Positions 42,202-51,383 of a DNA stretch of 64,000 nucleotides are shown here, in pieces. Positions within the stretch are counted from its first letter, which is position 1, and each line of letters opens with the position of its first letter. The stretch is from Pseudoalteromonas ruthenica. Its GTDB lineage: Bacteria; Pseudomonadota; Gammaproteobacteria; Enterobacterales; Alteromonadaceae. The stretch lies in NCBI RefSeq assembly GCF_008808095.1, contig NZ_CP023396.1, positions 1,984,001 to 2,048,000 of the forward strand, written 5' to 3'. The notes beneath the pieces were generated by a model. That model did no database searches. It saw only the letters and a program-made list of their open reading frames with translations, and was not told where the DNA came from. The translations under genes and the position numbers were made by a program.

Positions 42202-43312
42202 GGCCGTCCACCGTTACCCCTTGTAGGAAGCCTGCACCTTGTTGTTCGTTGTTACGAAGCTTAATCATCAAACGAAGATCGTTCGGTGAGTCAGCGTGGT
42301 GCAGTGCATCGGCGTAGTTGATGAGGTTTTGCTTGTACAGATCAAACAGCGCTTGGTCGAAGGTTTGCATGCCCATTTCTTTGGACTTAGCCATCACCTC
42401 TTTGATGGAGCCGATTTCGCCTTTTTTGATCAGCTCGGCAATCATCGGTGAGTTTAGTAACACCTCAATCGCTGCCACACGACCATTACCATCTGTGGTA
42501 GGGATCAGCTGCTGAGCAATAATAGCGCGCAAGTTAAGGGCTAAATCATATTTGAGCTTGTCGTGCTTTTCCTTGGGCACCAAGTGCATAATACGGTCAA
42601 TGGCTTGGTTGGCATTGTTGGCGTGCAAGGTAGCAACACACAGGTGGCCAGTTTCAGCGAAGCTTAACGCATATTCCATGGTTTCTTGCGAGCGGATCTC
42701 ACCAATGAGAATTACATCCGGCGCCTGACGCAGCGAGCTCTTCAGTGCAGCCTCAAAACTCTCGGTATCAAGTCCAACCTCACGTTGGGTAATGATACTT
42801 TTGTTATGCTCGTGTACGAATTCAATTGGATCCTCAATGGTAAGGATATGGCCTTTTTGGTTGCGGTTACGATAACCCAGTAGCGCCGCCAATGAGGTTG
42901 ACTTACCGGTGCCGGTACCACCGACGAACAGCACTAGACCACGTTTTTTCATGATCACATCGGTAAGCACTGAAGGCAGACCGAGTTCATTAACGTCGGG
43001 TATGGTGGTAACGATACGACGAATAACCATCCCCGCCTGATCACGTTGCCAAAATGCCGAGATACGGAAACGTCCCTCATCGGTGGCAATGGCAAAGTTA
43101 CATTCTTTAGAGTTATGAAACTCATTGATTTGTTTATCGGACATTGCCGACTCTACCAAGGTCAATGCCTCATCATCACTGAGCACATAGTCATCAAGGG
43201 GGGTGAGCTCGCCATTCACTTTGGCACTCACCGGCAAATGCGTAGAAACAAATAAATCCGATGCCTGCAAGGCGATCATCTTCTGCAAATAATGCGCTAA
43301 AGGTTGTATCAT
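42179..43312 (-). CDS. pilU: Type IV pilus retraction ATPase PilU
   Basis: 377-aa cytosolic hexameric ATPase that helps PilT depolymerise type IV pili. Walker A is FVGGTGTGKSTSLAAL, the Asp box lies in HILTIEDPIEFVHEH, Walker B in APDVILIGEIRSQETM, and the His box in TGHLCVATLHANNANQA. The start at 43312 (MIQPLAHYLQKM) is chosen because AGGA sits 9 bp upstream and PilU proteins begin here; the open frame extends to 43399 without family support. pilT ends 13 bp upstream, so the two are one operon, arranged pilT then pilU as in Pseudomonas. Confidence 0.96.
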   Translation of the reverse strand: MIQPLAHYLQKMIALQASDLFVSTHLPVSAKVNGELTPLDDYVLSDDEALTLVESAMSDKQINEFHNSKECNFAIATDEGRFRISAFWQRDQAGMVIRRIVTTIPDVNELGLPSVLTDVIMKKRGLVLFVGGTGTGKSTSLAALLGYRNRNQKGHILTIEDPIEFVHEHNKSIITQREVGLDTESFEAALKSSLRQAPDVILIGEIRSQETMEYALSFAETGHLCVATLHANNANQAIDRIMHLVPKEKHDKLKYDLALNLRAIIAQQLIPTTDGNGRVAAIEVLLNSPMIAELIKKGEIGSIKEVMAKSKEMGMQTFDQALFDLYKQNLINYADALHHADSPNDLRLMIKLRNNEQQGAGFLQGVTVDGLGDDSDS

Positions 43313-43325
43313 GGTGTTAATCCTA

Positions 43326-44375
43326 CTACTGACCCGACATTCCGAATTGGGTCTTATCATGGGCTTTCGCCTGTGCTGCCTGTGTGCTGATAAGGCCACG
43401 GTTTAGCAAGTTTTGTAAGCACTGGTCCATGGTCTGCATACCATGCGCAGCGCCAGTTTGAATCGACGAGTACATCTGCGCGATTTTATCTTCACGAATA
43501 AGGTTTCGTATCGCTGGGATACCTATCATAATCTCGTGTGCCGCAATTCGCCCGCCCGACACTTTTTTCAACAGTGTTTGCGAGATAACCGCGCGCAGTG
43601 ATTCTGAAAGCATCGAACGCACCATGTCTTTTTCTTCACCGGGGAAGACGTCGATGATACGGTCAATGGTCTTTGGTGCTGAGGTGGTGTGCAAGGTGCC
43701 AAACACTAAGTGACCTGTTTCTGCGGCGGTCATCGCTAGGCGAATGGTTTCTAAGTCCCGCAGCTCACCGACCAAGATAACGTCGGGGTCTTCACGCAAC
43801 GCACTGCGCAAGGCATTGTTAAAGCTGTGCGTATCACGGTGAACTTCCCGCTGGTTAATCAAGCTTAGCTTGTTTTGGTGTACGAATTCTATCGGGTCCT
43901 CAATGGTGAGGATATGGTCGTGGCGTGATTTATTGATGTAATCAATCATCGCCGCCAAGGTGGTTGATTTACCCGAACCTGTTGGCCCAGTCACCAATAC
44001 CAGACCACGCGGGTTTTCCGAGATGGTTTTAAATATCTCCGGCGCGCCCAAATCATCCAAGGTCAGCACCTCATTGGGGATGGTACGAAACACCGCTGCT
44101 GGGCCTCGGTTAGAATTAAAGGCGTTAACACGAAAACGCGCTAAGCCAGGAACCTCGAACGAGAAATCCACTTCTAGGTTTTCTTCGTATTCTTTGCGCT
44201 GTTTATCGTTCATAATGTCGTAGACAAGGCCGCTGACTTCCTTGGCCTCAAGCACGGGAATGTTAATACGGCGCACGTCGCCGTCGACACGAATCATCGG
44301 CGATACACCGGCTGAAAGGTGTAAATCCGAGGCCTTGTGTTGCACACTAAAGGCCAATAATTCAGTAATATCCAT
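43326..44375 (-). CDS. pilT: Type IV pilus retraction ATPase PilT
   Basis: 349-aa ATPase powering pilus retraction, twitching and DNA uptake. Visible are ITELLAFSVQHKASDLHLSAG, Walker A VTGPTGSGKSTTLAAM, Asp box LTIEDPIEFVHQNK, Walker B PDVILVGELRDLETIR, His box TGHLVFGTLHTTSAPKT and the retraction-specific motif AIRNLIREDK near the C-terminus. The start at 44375 (MDITELL) has GGAG 8 bp upstream and matches the family; the frame opens at 44390. It is divergent from yggS, the usual arrangement. The rest of the pilus genes are elsewhere. Confidence 0.97.
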   Translation of the reverse strand: MDITELLAFSVQHKASDLHLSAGVSPMIRVDGDVRRINIPVLEAKEVSGLVYDIMNDKQRKEYEENLEVDFSFEVPGLARFRVNAFNSNRGPAAVFRTIPNEVLTLDDLGAPEIFKTISENPRGLVLVTGPTGSGKSTTLAAMIDYINKSRHDHILTIEDPIEFVHQNKLSLINQREVHRDTHSFNNALRSALREDPDVILVGELRDLETIRLAMTAAETGHLVFGTLHTTSAPKTIDRIIDVFPGEEKDMVRSMLSESLRAVISQTLLKKVSGGRIAAHEIMIGIPAIRNLIREDKIAQMYSSIQTGAAHGMQTMDQCLQNLLNRGLISTQAAQAKAHDKTQFGMSGQ

Positions 44376-44405
44376 AACAGGACTCCACAACTAACTGATA
44401 ACTTT

Positions 44406-45092
44406 ATGGTTACAATAGCAGAACGACTCGATGCCGCCTACGCCCGAATCGCTACGGCGGCAAAAAAATGCAATCGCGATGAAAAAGACATCACTTTAAT
44501 CGCCGTTTCTAAGAAAAAACCCTTAGAAGATATTTTAGCGGCTTTTGATCATGGTCACCGAGAATTTGCTGAATCCTATGTCCAAGAAGGTGTTGAGAAG
44601 GTGCAGGCACTTAACGACCATAAGACAATAGTATGGCATTTTATAGGCCCCATTCAGAGTAATAAAACCAAAGCGATTGCCGAGCACTTCCACTGGGTGC
44701 AAAGCGTTGATAGGGAAAAAATTGCTCGGCGTTTAAATGAGCAGCGTCCCACGAATATGAAACCGCTCAATATTCTCATTCAAGTGAATATTGATAACGA
44801 CGATAATAAGTCTGGCTGTGCAGTAGCACAATTGCCGCAGTTGGCTGAACTCGTTAACAATAGCCGACAGCTGCACCTGCGTGGATTAATGGCAATCCCA
44901 GCAAAAACCGACAGTTTCGATGCGCAACTGCAATCTTTTGAGAAATTAAAGGCTTGCTTTGATAAACTACAGACCCAATATCCACAGCTAGATACCTTGT
45001 CCATGGGCATGAGTGCTGATGTGGATGCGGCCATCGCCGCCGGTTCAACCATGGTCCGAGTGGGCACTGCTATATTTGGAGAGCGCAGCTAG
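44406..45092 (+). CDS. yggS: Pyridoxal-phosphate homeostasis protein YggS (PLPBP)
   Basis: 228-aa PLP-binding protein of the YBL036C/PROSC family that buffers cellular vitamin B6. The PLP lysine is in ITLIAVSKKKPLED; other marks are FAESYVQEGVEKV, WHFIGPIQSNKTKAI, NIDNDDNKSGC and LSMGMSADVDAAIAAGSTMVRVGTAIFG (phosphate site). E. coli YggS has 234. It starts the yggS-proC-yggT-DUF4426-rdgB-hemW run. Confidence 0.95.
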   Translation: MVTIAERLDAAYARIATAAKKCNRDEKDITLIAVSKKKPLEDILAAFDHGHREFAESYVQEGVEKVQALNDHKTIVWHFIGPIQSNKTKAIAEHFHWVQSVDREKIARRLNEQRPTNMKPLNILIQVNIDNDDNKSGCAVAQLPQLAELVNNSRQLHLRGLMAIPAKTDSFDAQLQSFEKLKACFDKLQTQYPQLDTLSMGMSADVDAAIAAGSTMVRVGTAIFGERS

Positions 45093-45137
45093 GACGTTGA
45101 ATCGTATATTCTAATAACACAACAAGTTGAGGTTTAT

Positions 45138-45959
45138 ATGTCACAAAAAACCATCGCGTTTATTGGTACTGGAAACATGAGCTACGCCATTATTGGCGGC
45201 ATGGTGAAAAACGGTTTTGCGAAAGAACGCATTATTGCTACCAACCGTAATCAGGAAAAACTCGCGAAGGTCGCCGCTGACTTTGGTGTACAAACCACCT
45301 CGGATAACGTTGAAGCGATTGAAAAGGCCGATGTCATCGTGTTGTCGGTTAAGCCACAAATGATGGCGGATTTAGCGCAAAGTTTTATTGATGCTGGTGT
45401 TGATTTTAGCGGCAAAGTGTTTATTTCCGTGGCGGCGGGTATTACTGTTGCGCGCTTACAAGAAATGCTCGGCCAACCAGTGAAAATGGTGCGCTGCATG
45501 CCAAACACGCCTTCATTATTGGGCCGTGGTGTATCAGGCCTGTATGCTGAAGGTATCAATGAGCAAGAACGCGACTTTATTCAAAGTGTATTTGAATGCA
45601 CCGGTATCGCTGTATGGGTTGATGAAGAGACGCAAATTAACAACATTATTGCTGTTACTGGCTCTTCACCTGCATACTTCTTCTTATTTATGGAAGCCAT
45701 TGAAGAAAAAGCTAAGGCACTAGGCTTTGATGAGCAACAAGCTCGAGCACTAGTACAACAAACAGCTTTGGGTGCAGCGGAGATGGCCTTGTCGCAGGAC
45801 GATATTAGCATTTCGCAACTGCGCGCTAACGTCACCTCTAAGGGCGGTACCACCCACGCTGCCGTTGAGCACCTCAAAGACCAAGGCCTAGTACAGACTG
45901 TTGCCGGAGCCATGGATGCCTGTATTGCCCGTGCCCAAGAGATGGAAAAAGAAATTTAA
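45138..45959 (+). CDS. proC: Pyrroline-5-carboxylate reductase
   Basis: 273-aa NADPH-dependent enzyme that makes proline from pyrroline-5-carboxylate. The dinucleotide-binding loop reads FIGTGNMSYAIIGGMV, followed by NRNQEKL, VIVLSVKPQMM, VRCMPNTPSLLGRGVSGLYA and the C-terminal dimer signature TSKGGTTHAAVEHLKDQG. GAGGTTT precedes the ATG. yggS upstream and yggT 20 bp downstream place it in the conserved cluster. Confidence 0.97.
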   Translation: MSQKTIAFIGTGNMSYAIIGGMVKNGFAKERIIATNRNQEKLAKVAADFGVQTTSDNVEAIEKADVIVLSVKPQMMADLAQSFIDAGVDFSGKVFISVAAGITVARLQEMLGQPVKMVRCMPNTPSLLGRGVSGLYAEGINEQERDFIQSVFECTGIAVWVDEETQINNIIAVTGSSPAYFFLFMEAIEEKAKALGFDEQQARALVQQTALGAAEMALSQDDISISQLRANVTSKGGTTHAAVEHLKDQGLVQTVAGAMDACIARAQEMEKEI

Positions 45960-45979
45960 CTTGCGAAGAGACTAAGCTC

Positions 45980-46513
45980 ATGAATGCCATGCAATTTCTT
46001 GTTGGGATCGTATTCGATCTATTTTTAATGGTGGTACTGTTGCGCTTTTGGCTGCAGGCTGTGCGAGCGGATTTCTATAATCCGCTGAGTCAATTTGTGG
46101 TGAAGGCCACCAGTTTTGCAGTGAACCCATTACGTAAAATCATCCCCGGTTTTGGCGGTTTGGATATCGCTTCACTGGTGCTGGCATTCATTGTTGCCTT
46201 TGCCAAGGTCAGTGTGCTTCTGATGATGTTCCACGGCGGCTGGAGTGCCCCTACGGTGCTTATCTCCGGCGCTCTAACGGTAGTTAAAGAAGGTCTTAAC
46301 TTACTGTTCTGGGTGCTCATTATTCGTGCCATTTTGAGCTGGGTCAGCCAAGGTTACAATCCCATAGAAGCGATTTTCCATCAACTTACTGAACCCATGC
46401 TAAGACCGATACGCAAGGTGATCCCACCCCTTGGTGGCTTAGATCTTTCTATCCTTGTCTTGATTATCGCCTTACAGTTCTTACAAATTTTGTTTATGGA
46501 CTTTATCGGCTAA
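45980..46513 (+). CDS. yggT: YggT family membrane protein
   Basis: 177-aa inner-membrane protein with two copies of the YGGT repeat, each a TM helix, an amphipathic loop and another TM. The first half has FYNPLSQFVVKATSFAVNPLRKIIPGFGGLDIAS and the second YNPIEAIFHQLTEPMLRPIRKVIPPLGGLDLS (shown in parts: NPLRKIIPGFGGLDIAS; RPIRKVIPPLGGLDLS), so the P-x-R-K-x-I-P-x-G-G-L-D block appears twice. Function is not firmly known; it has been linked to osmotic shock tolerance. It follows proC by 20 bp. Confidence 0.95.
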   Translation: MNAMQFLVGIVFDLFLMVVLLRFWLQAVRADFYNPLSQFVVKATSFAVNPLRKIIPGFGGLDIASLVLAFIVAFAKVSVLLMMFHGGWSAPTVLISGALTVVKEGLNLLFWVLIIRAILSWVSQGYNPIEAIFHQLTEPMLRPIRKVIPPLGGLDLSILVLIIALQFLQILFMDFIG

Positions 46514-46572
46514 CCTGAACTCGCAGCAAACCCCGGCTTTGCTGTTCTCTGGTACACTTAAGGGTAAAGAGT

Positions 46573-46597
46573 GCGTTGGTCGAGCTAAGGCCAACGC
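46573..46597 (+). other. Hairpin in the leader of the DUF4426 gene
   Basis: GCGTTGG and CCAACGC form a 7-bp perfect stem with an 11-base loop, 20 bp before the DUF4426 ATG and just ahead of its ribosome site CACAGGAG. A second 7-bp repeat, CAGCAAA/TTTGCTG, lies at about 46524-46544 after yggT. One may be a weak terminator and the other an mRNA leader element. Confidence 0.45.
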
Positions 46598-46617
46598 CTA
46601 ACCACAGGAGTCATATT

Positions 46618-47055
46618 ATGAAAACCCTGTTCACTGCATTGCTGTTAAGCATACTCAGCATCTCCCCCAGCTATGGCGAGCAAGCCGAAGTTCAAGGGGG
46701 TCAATTTAAAAACTTGGGTCACTGGCAAGTACACTATATTGCCTTTCCCTCAACATCCGTTCCCGCAGAAGTTGCGCGTAACTATGACTTAGAACGGGCT
46801 GGCGATAGAGCCCTAATCAATATTTCGGTATTACAAAATAACCAAGCCCAAGCCGTCGACATTCAAGGCAGCGCCAAAAACCTCATTGGTCAAACAGAAC
46901 AGTTAACCTTTAAAGAAATTAAAGAAGGCGAGAGCATCTATTACATAGCCCAAATGCGCTTTGATAACGAAGAAGTTTATCGCTTTGAAATAACCTTAAC
47001 GCAAGGAAATACAGTTGAAGTGCTGCGTTTCCATCAAAAGTTGTACGAACATTAA
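46618..47055 (+). CDS. Periplasmic DUF4426 protein
   Basis: 145-aa exported protein with a signal peptide (MKTLFTALLLSILSISPSYG) and a single beta-rich DUF4426 domain: QFKNLGHWQVHYIAFPSTSV, YDLERAGDRALINISVL, TFKEIKEGESIYYIAQM. Function unknown; it is conserved between yggT and rdgB in many Alteromonadales and vibrios. The start at 46618 has ACAGGAG upstream and the signal peptide begins there; the in-frame codon at 46576 would add residues before it. rdgB follows after 10 bp. Confidence 0.85.
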   Translation: MKTLFTALLLSILSISPSYGEQAEVQGGQFKNLGHWQVHYIAFPSTSVPAEVARNYDLERAGDRALINISVLQNNQAQAVDIQGSAKNLIGQTEQLTFKEIKEGESIYYIAQMRFDNEEVYRFEITLTQGNTVEVLRFHQKLYEH

Positions 47056-47065
47056 GAGAGAATAC

Positions 47066-47650
47066 ATGACCACTTGGGTGCTAGCCACAGGTAACAAAGG
47101 CAAAGTTGCTGAGCTCAGTGCGCTGTTAAGCGAGCTAAATATTGAAATAAAACCACAAAGTGAGTTCCAGGTAAGCGATGTTGCAGAAACTGGCACTACC
47201 TTCGTTGAAAATGCCATTATTAAGGCTCGCCACGCCAGTGCCGAAACGGGTCTGCCTGCAATCGCCGATGACTCCGGGTTGATTGTTGATGCCCTTGACG
47301 GTGCTCCCGGCGTGTATAGCGCTCGCTATGCTGGGGCCAATGCCAACGATGACGACAACATAGATAAATTACTCGCGGCCATGCAAGGCAAAAACCAACG
47401 CAGTGCCCGCTTTTGCTGTGTGTTAGTGCTGGTACGCCACCAACACGACCCATTGCCATTAATCTGCCAAGCCACTTGGGAAGGAGAAATTACTTCGGCG
47501 CGCAGCGGTGCCCAAGGTTTTGGCTATGACCCGGTATTCAAAGTAAATGGTTTGGAAAAAACCAGCGCCGAGTTAAGCAAGGAAGAAAAAAATCGTCTGA
47601 GCCATCGTGGACAAGCATTACGCCACTTACTCAGCGCGTTAAAAGGCTAA
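47066..47650 (+). CDS. rdgB: XTP/dITP diphosphatase (non-canonical purine NTP pyrophosphatase)
   Basis: 194-aa HAM1-family enzyme that clears dITP and XTP from the nucleotide pool. Family blocks: WVLATGNKGKVAELSALL, ETGTTFVENAIIKARHAS, ADDSGLIVDALDGAPGVYSARYAG, GAQGFGYDPVF and NRLSHRGQALRHLL. The start at 47066 has TAAGAGAG upstream and matches the family start MxxWVLATGN; an open frame begins earlier at 47015. hemW starts 3 bp after its stop. Confidence 0.96.
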   Translation: MTTWVLATGNKGKVAELSALLSELNIEIKPQSEFQVSDVAETGTTFVENAIIKARHASAETGLPAIADDSGLIVDALDGAPGVYSARYAGANANDDDNIDKLLAAMQGKNQRSARFCCVLVLVRHQHDPLPLICQATWEGEITSARSGAQGFGYDPVFKVNGLEKTSAELSKEEKNRLSHRGQALRHLLSALKG

Positions 47651-47653
47651 GCA

Positions 47654-48799
47654 GTGCAACACCTTCCACCTTTGAGCTTATATATTCACATCCCATGGTG
47701 TGTCCAAAAATGCCCTTATTGCGACTTTAATAGCCATGCGCAAAAAGGCCAACAAATCCCTGAGCAAGAATATGTCCAGCATCTGCTTGGCGACCTGCGC
47801 AATGACGCGCCGCTCGCCTGCGGACGCCCTATTCACAGTATTTTCATTGGCGGTGGTACGCCAAGCTTGCTCTCCGGTCAGGCCATGCAACAATTGCTTG
47901 ACGGTGTGAGAGCGCTCATTCCTTTACAGGAAAATGCCGAAGTGACCTTGGAGGCAAACCCAGGCACAGTTGAGGCGGGGCGTTTCAGTGAGTATGTCCA
48001 AGCCGGCGTTAATCGCATCTCTATCGGGGTGCAATCAATGCAACAAGATAAGCTGACCGCCTTGGGCCGTATTCATAGCCAAGAAGAAGCCATCAATGCG
48101 GCAAAACAAGCCCATGATGTTGGCCTTCGCAGCTTTAACCTCGACTTGATGCACGGCCTCCCCGGCCAGTCTATTGATGATGCATTGGCAGACTTAACAC
48201 AAATCATCGCGCTGCAACCCCCGCATATTTCTTGGTATCAGCTTACTATTGAGCCTAACACGCAATTTTACTCCAAGCCCCCGACCCTGCCAGAGGACGA
48301 CACCTTATGGCAAATCCAAGAAAGGGGGCAAGCACTGTTGGCCGAAGCGGGCTACCAGCAGTATGAAATTTCCGGCTACGCAAAGCCGGGACATCAGTGC
48401 CAACACAACTTAAATTATTGGCGATTCGGCGATTATTTAGGCATAGGCTGTGGCGCTCATGGCAAAATAACCAAGCCTGATGGGCAGATCGTGCGCACCG
48501 AGAAGGTGAAGCACCCGCGCGGCTATATGGATTTAACCAAGCCATATTTGTATCGCGACTGGTCAGTCAGCGAACAAGAGCGGCCATTTGAGTTTATGAT
48601 GAATCGCTTGCGGTTAATAGAGTCTTGCCCTATCGCTGAATTTGCCCAGCTGACCGGCTTGGCGTTATCGCATATTGAGCCGCAGCTGCAACGAGCGCAG
48701 CAACTAGGGTTAATCGCATTAGATAATACCCAACTAACAGTCACAGCTCAGGGTCATCGTTACCTTAATGAGTTACTTGCGCTCTTTGTTGACGATTAA
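47654..48799 (+). CDS. hemW: Haem chaperone / radical SAM protein HemW
   Basis: 381-aa radical SAM protein related to coproporphyrinogen dehydrogenase. HemW inserts haem into respiratory enzymes. The iron-sulfur motif is PWCVQKCPYCDFNSH (CxxxCxxC), SAM-binding IFIGGGTPSLL, and the HemW-specific HNxxYW motif as QHNLNYWRFGDYLGIG. The start codon is GTG with no strong ribosome site, so it probably depends on coupling to rdgB, three bases upstream. Confidence 0.93.
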   Translation: MQHLPPLSLYIHIPWCVQKCPYCDFNSHAQKGQQIPEQEYVQHLLGDLRNDAPLACGRPIHSIFIGGGTPSLLSGQAMQQLLDGVRALIPLQENAEVTLEANPGTVEAGRFSEYVQAGVNRISIGVQSMQQDKLTALGRIHSQEEAINAAKQAHDVGLRSFNLDLMHGLPGQSIDDALADLTQIIALQPPHISWYQLTIEPNTQFYSKPPTLPEDDTLWQIQERGQALLAEAGYQQYEISGYAKPGHQCQHNLNYWRFGDYLGIGCGAHGKITKPDGQIVRTEKVKHPRGYMDLTKPYLYRDWSVSEQERPFEFMMNRLRLIESCPIAEFAQLTGLALSHIEPQLQRAQQLGLIALDNTQLTVTAQGHRYLNELLALFVDD

Positions 48800-48843
48800 A
48801 CTTCGGCTTATAGAGTAGCCACAAACACAGAAGGATAAGCACA

Positions 48844-49362
48844 ATGAGGTGGGTGTTTTTGCTAATAACACTGTTGGCTGGTACGGCGCACAGCGCCACT
48901 AATGAGCCGGTCATTAAAGACTTTGGGCTCTTTTATCCGGTACCCGACAGTGACCCTATTGGCCAGGACGTGCGCTTTAAAATTGCCTTTGACGTGGCCT
49001 CTGGGGCACCGGTTGGTGAGCAAAATAACCACATCAACTCATTAGCCCGATTTATAAACATGCATGTGGCCCATGGCGTGAACCCAAAAAATATAGCATT
49101 GGCACTGGTAGTTCATGGCGATGCGACCCAAGATGTACTCAAAAGCAGTGAATACCAAGCGCGATTTGCCGCTGATAATGCCAACGCTTCGTTAATTCGC
49201 CAACTGCTCGCAAATAATACCCAAGTGTATGTGTGCGGCCAATCGGCAAAGCACAACAACATCAATGCTAAGCAGTTGTTGCCTGGGGTCCGCATGGCCC
49301 TTTCTGCCATGACCGCCCATGCACAATTACAACAACAAGGGTATACACTGAATCCATTTTAG
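48844..49362 (+). CDS. Exported DsrE/DsrF-like protein
   Basis: 172-aa protein with a signal peptide (MRWVFLLITLLAGTAHS) and one DsrE-like domain: DVRFKIAFDVASG, NHINSLARFINMHVAHGVNPKNIALALVVHGDATQDV and NNTQVYVCGQSAKHNN, whose Cys sits where DsrE-type proteins carry a sulfur-handling cysteine. Periplasmic members of this group are of unknown function. It follows hemW by 44 bp with GAAGGATAAGC before its ATG. Confidence 0.78.
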   Translation: MRWVFLLITLLAGTAHSATNEPVIKDFGLFYPVPDSDPIGQDVRFKIAFDVASGAPVGEQNNHINSLARFINMHVAHGVNPKNIALALVVHGDATQDVLKSSEYQARFAADNANASLIRQLLANNTQVYVCGQSAKHNNINAKQLLPGVRMALSAMTAHAQLQQQGYTLNPF

Positions 49363-49463
49363 CGATATAGCAGCCAATAGCGCAGTCCTGCATTTAGCCT
49401 AACGACTGTGATACTTGGCGCTATGTGCAATATTAAAACAACAAGTGAAATAGGTATCTAACT

Positions 49464-51302
49464 ATGCGTAAGCTCACTCTAATCGCGGCCACTGTCAGTG
49501 CCGCACTACTGGCTGGCTGCCAAGGCACCCCAGCAAATAACAGCACTGCTAACAGTGCGCCAGTACAGCAGCAAGTGGTGCAATCGGAAGTAGCAAAGGC
49601 CAATGCATTTTTCGAAGAGGTCTTTAACCGTAATGTGATGCGCAGCCCTGTGTACCAAACCTACATGGGCATTAAAAAAGACTATGACAAATGGGACGAT
49701 GAAAGCGAAGCACGCGCTAAAGAAGATTTAGCGTTAGCGAAAAAAGATCTCGCCACGCTAGCGACCATAGATCGCGCTAAGCTCGATGCGAATACCCAAA
49801 TCAGCTATGACCTAATGCAGCAAAACTTAGAGCAAAGCATCGCTGATTACCAATGGCGCTACCACAACTACCCAGTTAACCAAATGTTTGGCACCCACTC
49901 TATGGTGGCGGCGTTCCTTATCAACCAACACCAAATCAGCAGTGTTGAGGATGCCAAAGCCTATATTGCTCGTTTAAATGGGGTGCCTAAGCTATTTACA
50001 CAGCTACAAACCAATTTACAAACTCGTGCAGACAAAGGCATCATAGCTCCGAAATTTGTATTCCCACACGTCATTGAAGCCAGCCAAAACATCATTAAAG
50101 GTGCCCCCTTCGGTGGTGATAAAGACTCTACTTTATTGGCCGACTTTAAACGCAAAGTCGACAAGCTAGATATCGACAATGGCGATAAGAGCGCCTTAAT
50201 TGCCGAGGCCACCGAAGCGCTACAAGTCTCAGTCAAGCCGGCATATAACGGCTTAATCAGCTACCTACAACAACTTGAAAAACGCGCCGATAACCGTGAC
50301 GGTGCTTGGAAGTTCCCTGATGGTAAAGCCTTCTATAACACCATGTTGGAGCGCACCACCACCACCGACTTAAGCGCGGAACAAATCCACGCCATCGGTC
50401 TTGCGGAAGTACAGCGTATTCATGATGAAATGCGCGCCATCAAAGAAAAAGTCGGCTTCGAGGGCGATTTAAAAGCGTTCATGGAGTTTATGAAAACCGA
50501 TGAGCAGTTCTATTACCCCGATACCGAAGCCGGTCGCGAAGCATACCTAAATGAAGCTATTCGTGTCATTGATGACATGAAGGGACGCCTCGATGAGCTG
50601 TTCTTAGTTAAACCTGAAGCCGGACTAAAAGTAAAACGTGTCGAGGCATTCCGCGAAAAGTCAGCGGGTAAAGCCTTCTATCAACAGCCGGCTCCCGATG
50701 GCTCACGCCCAGGTGTCTACTACGCTAACTTGTATGACATGGAAGCCATGCCCACCTATCAATTGGAGGCCTTGGCTTATCACGAGGGGATCCCAGGCCA
50801 CCACATGCAAATCGCCATTGCCCAAGAGCTCGAAGGCGTGCCTAACTTCCGTAAATACGGGCGTTTTACCGCTTACACCGAAGGCTGGGGACTTTACTCA
50901 GAGCTGCTGCCAAAAGAAATGGGGCTGTATCAAGACCCTTACTCTGACTTTGGCCGTTTAGCGATGGAACTTTGGCGCGCATGCCGCTTGGTTGTAGATA
51001 CCGGTATCCATGCTAAACGTTGGACGCGTCAACAGGGTATCGACTACTACGTCAATAACACCCCTAATGCAACGTCAGACGCAGTGAAAATGGTTGAGCG
51101 TCATATCGTTATGCCATCACAAGCTACCGCTTATAAGATTGGTATGCTGAAAATCGTTGAGCTGCGTGAGCAAGCTAAAAAGGCGCTAGGTGATAAATTC
51201 GATATTCGTGAATACCGCAATATCGTGCTTAAAAATGGCCCAGTACCACTGAACCTACTTGAAGAAATGGTTGCCGAATGGGTCGCTAGCAAGCAGGCAT
51301 AA
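49464..51302 (+). CDS. DUF885 family lipoprotein, putative metallopeptidase
   Basis: 612-aa lipoprotein. The lipobox LLAGCQ places the modified Cys near residue 19. The DUF885 domain covers most of the protein; the zinc-peptidase-type motif AYHEGIPGHHMQIAIAQEL (HExxxHH with downstream Glu) lies near residues 435-455, and YTEGWGLYSE follows. DUF885 proteins resemble M32/M3 peptidases but few have been tested, so activity is inferred. It probably sits in the outer membrane facing the periplasm. A good terminator follows. Confidence 0.85.
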   Translation: MRKLTLIAATVSAALLAGCQGTPANNSTANSAPVQQQVVQSEVAKANAFFEEVFNRNVMRSPVYQTYMGIKKDYDKWDDESEARAKEDLALAKKDLATLATIDRAKLDANTQISYDLMQQNLEQSIADYQWRYHNYPVNQMFGTHSMVAAFLINQHQISSVEDAKAYIARLNGVPKLFTQLQTNLQTRADKGIIAPKFVFPHVIEASQNIIKGAPFGGDKDSTLLADFKRKVDKLDIDNGDKSALIAEATEALQVSVKPAYNGLISYLQQLEKRADNRDGAWKFPDGKAFYNTMLERTTTTDLSAEQIHAIGLAEVQRIHDEMRAIKEKVGFEGDLKAFMEFMKTDEQFYYPDTEAGREAYLNEAIRVIDDMKGRLDELFLVKPEAGLKVKRVEAFREKSAGKAFYQQPAPDGSRPGVYYANLYDMEAMPTYQLEALAYHEGIPGHHMQIAIAQELEGVPNFRKYGRFTAYTEGWGLYSELLPKEMGLYQDPYSDFGRLAMELWRACRLVVDTGIHAKRWTRQQGIDYYVNNTPNATSDAVKMVERHIVMPSQATAYKIGMLKIVELREQAKKALGDKFDIREYRNIVLKNGPVPLNLLEEMVAEWVASKQA

Positions 51303-51317
51303 GGCAAGAGAAACAGC

Positions 51318-51353
51318 AGCCGTAACAAGCAAAAGGTTTGTTACGGCTTTTTT
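51318..51353 (+). terminator. Terminator after the DUF885 gene
   Basis: AGCCGTAACAA and TTGTTACGGCT form an 11-bp stem with a 9-base loop followed by TTTTTT, 15 bp after the stop codon. Confidence 0.9.
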
Positions 51354-51383
51354 ATGTTCGCACTAAAGCCCGCTGTCTTGGGG

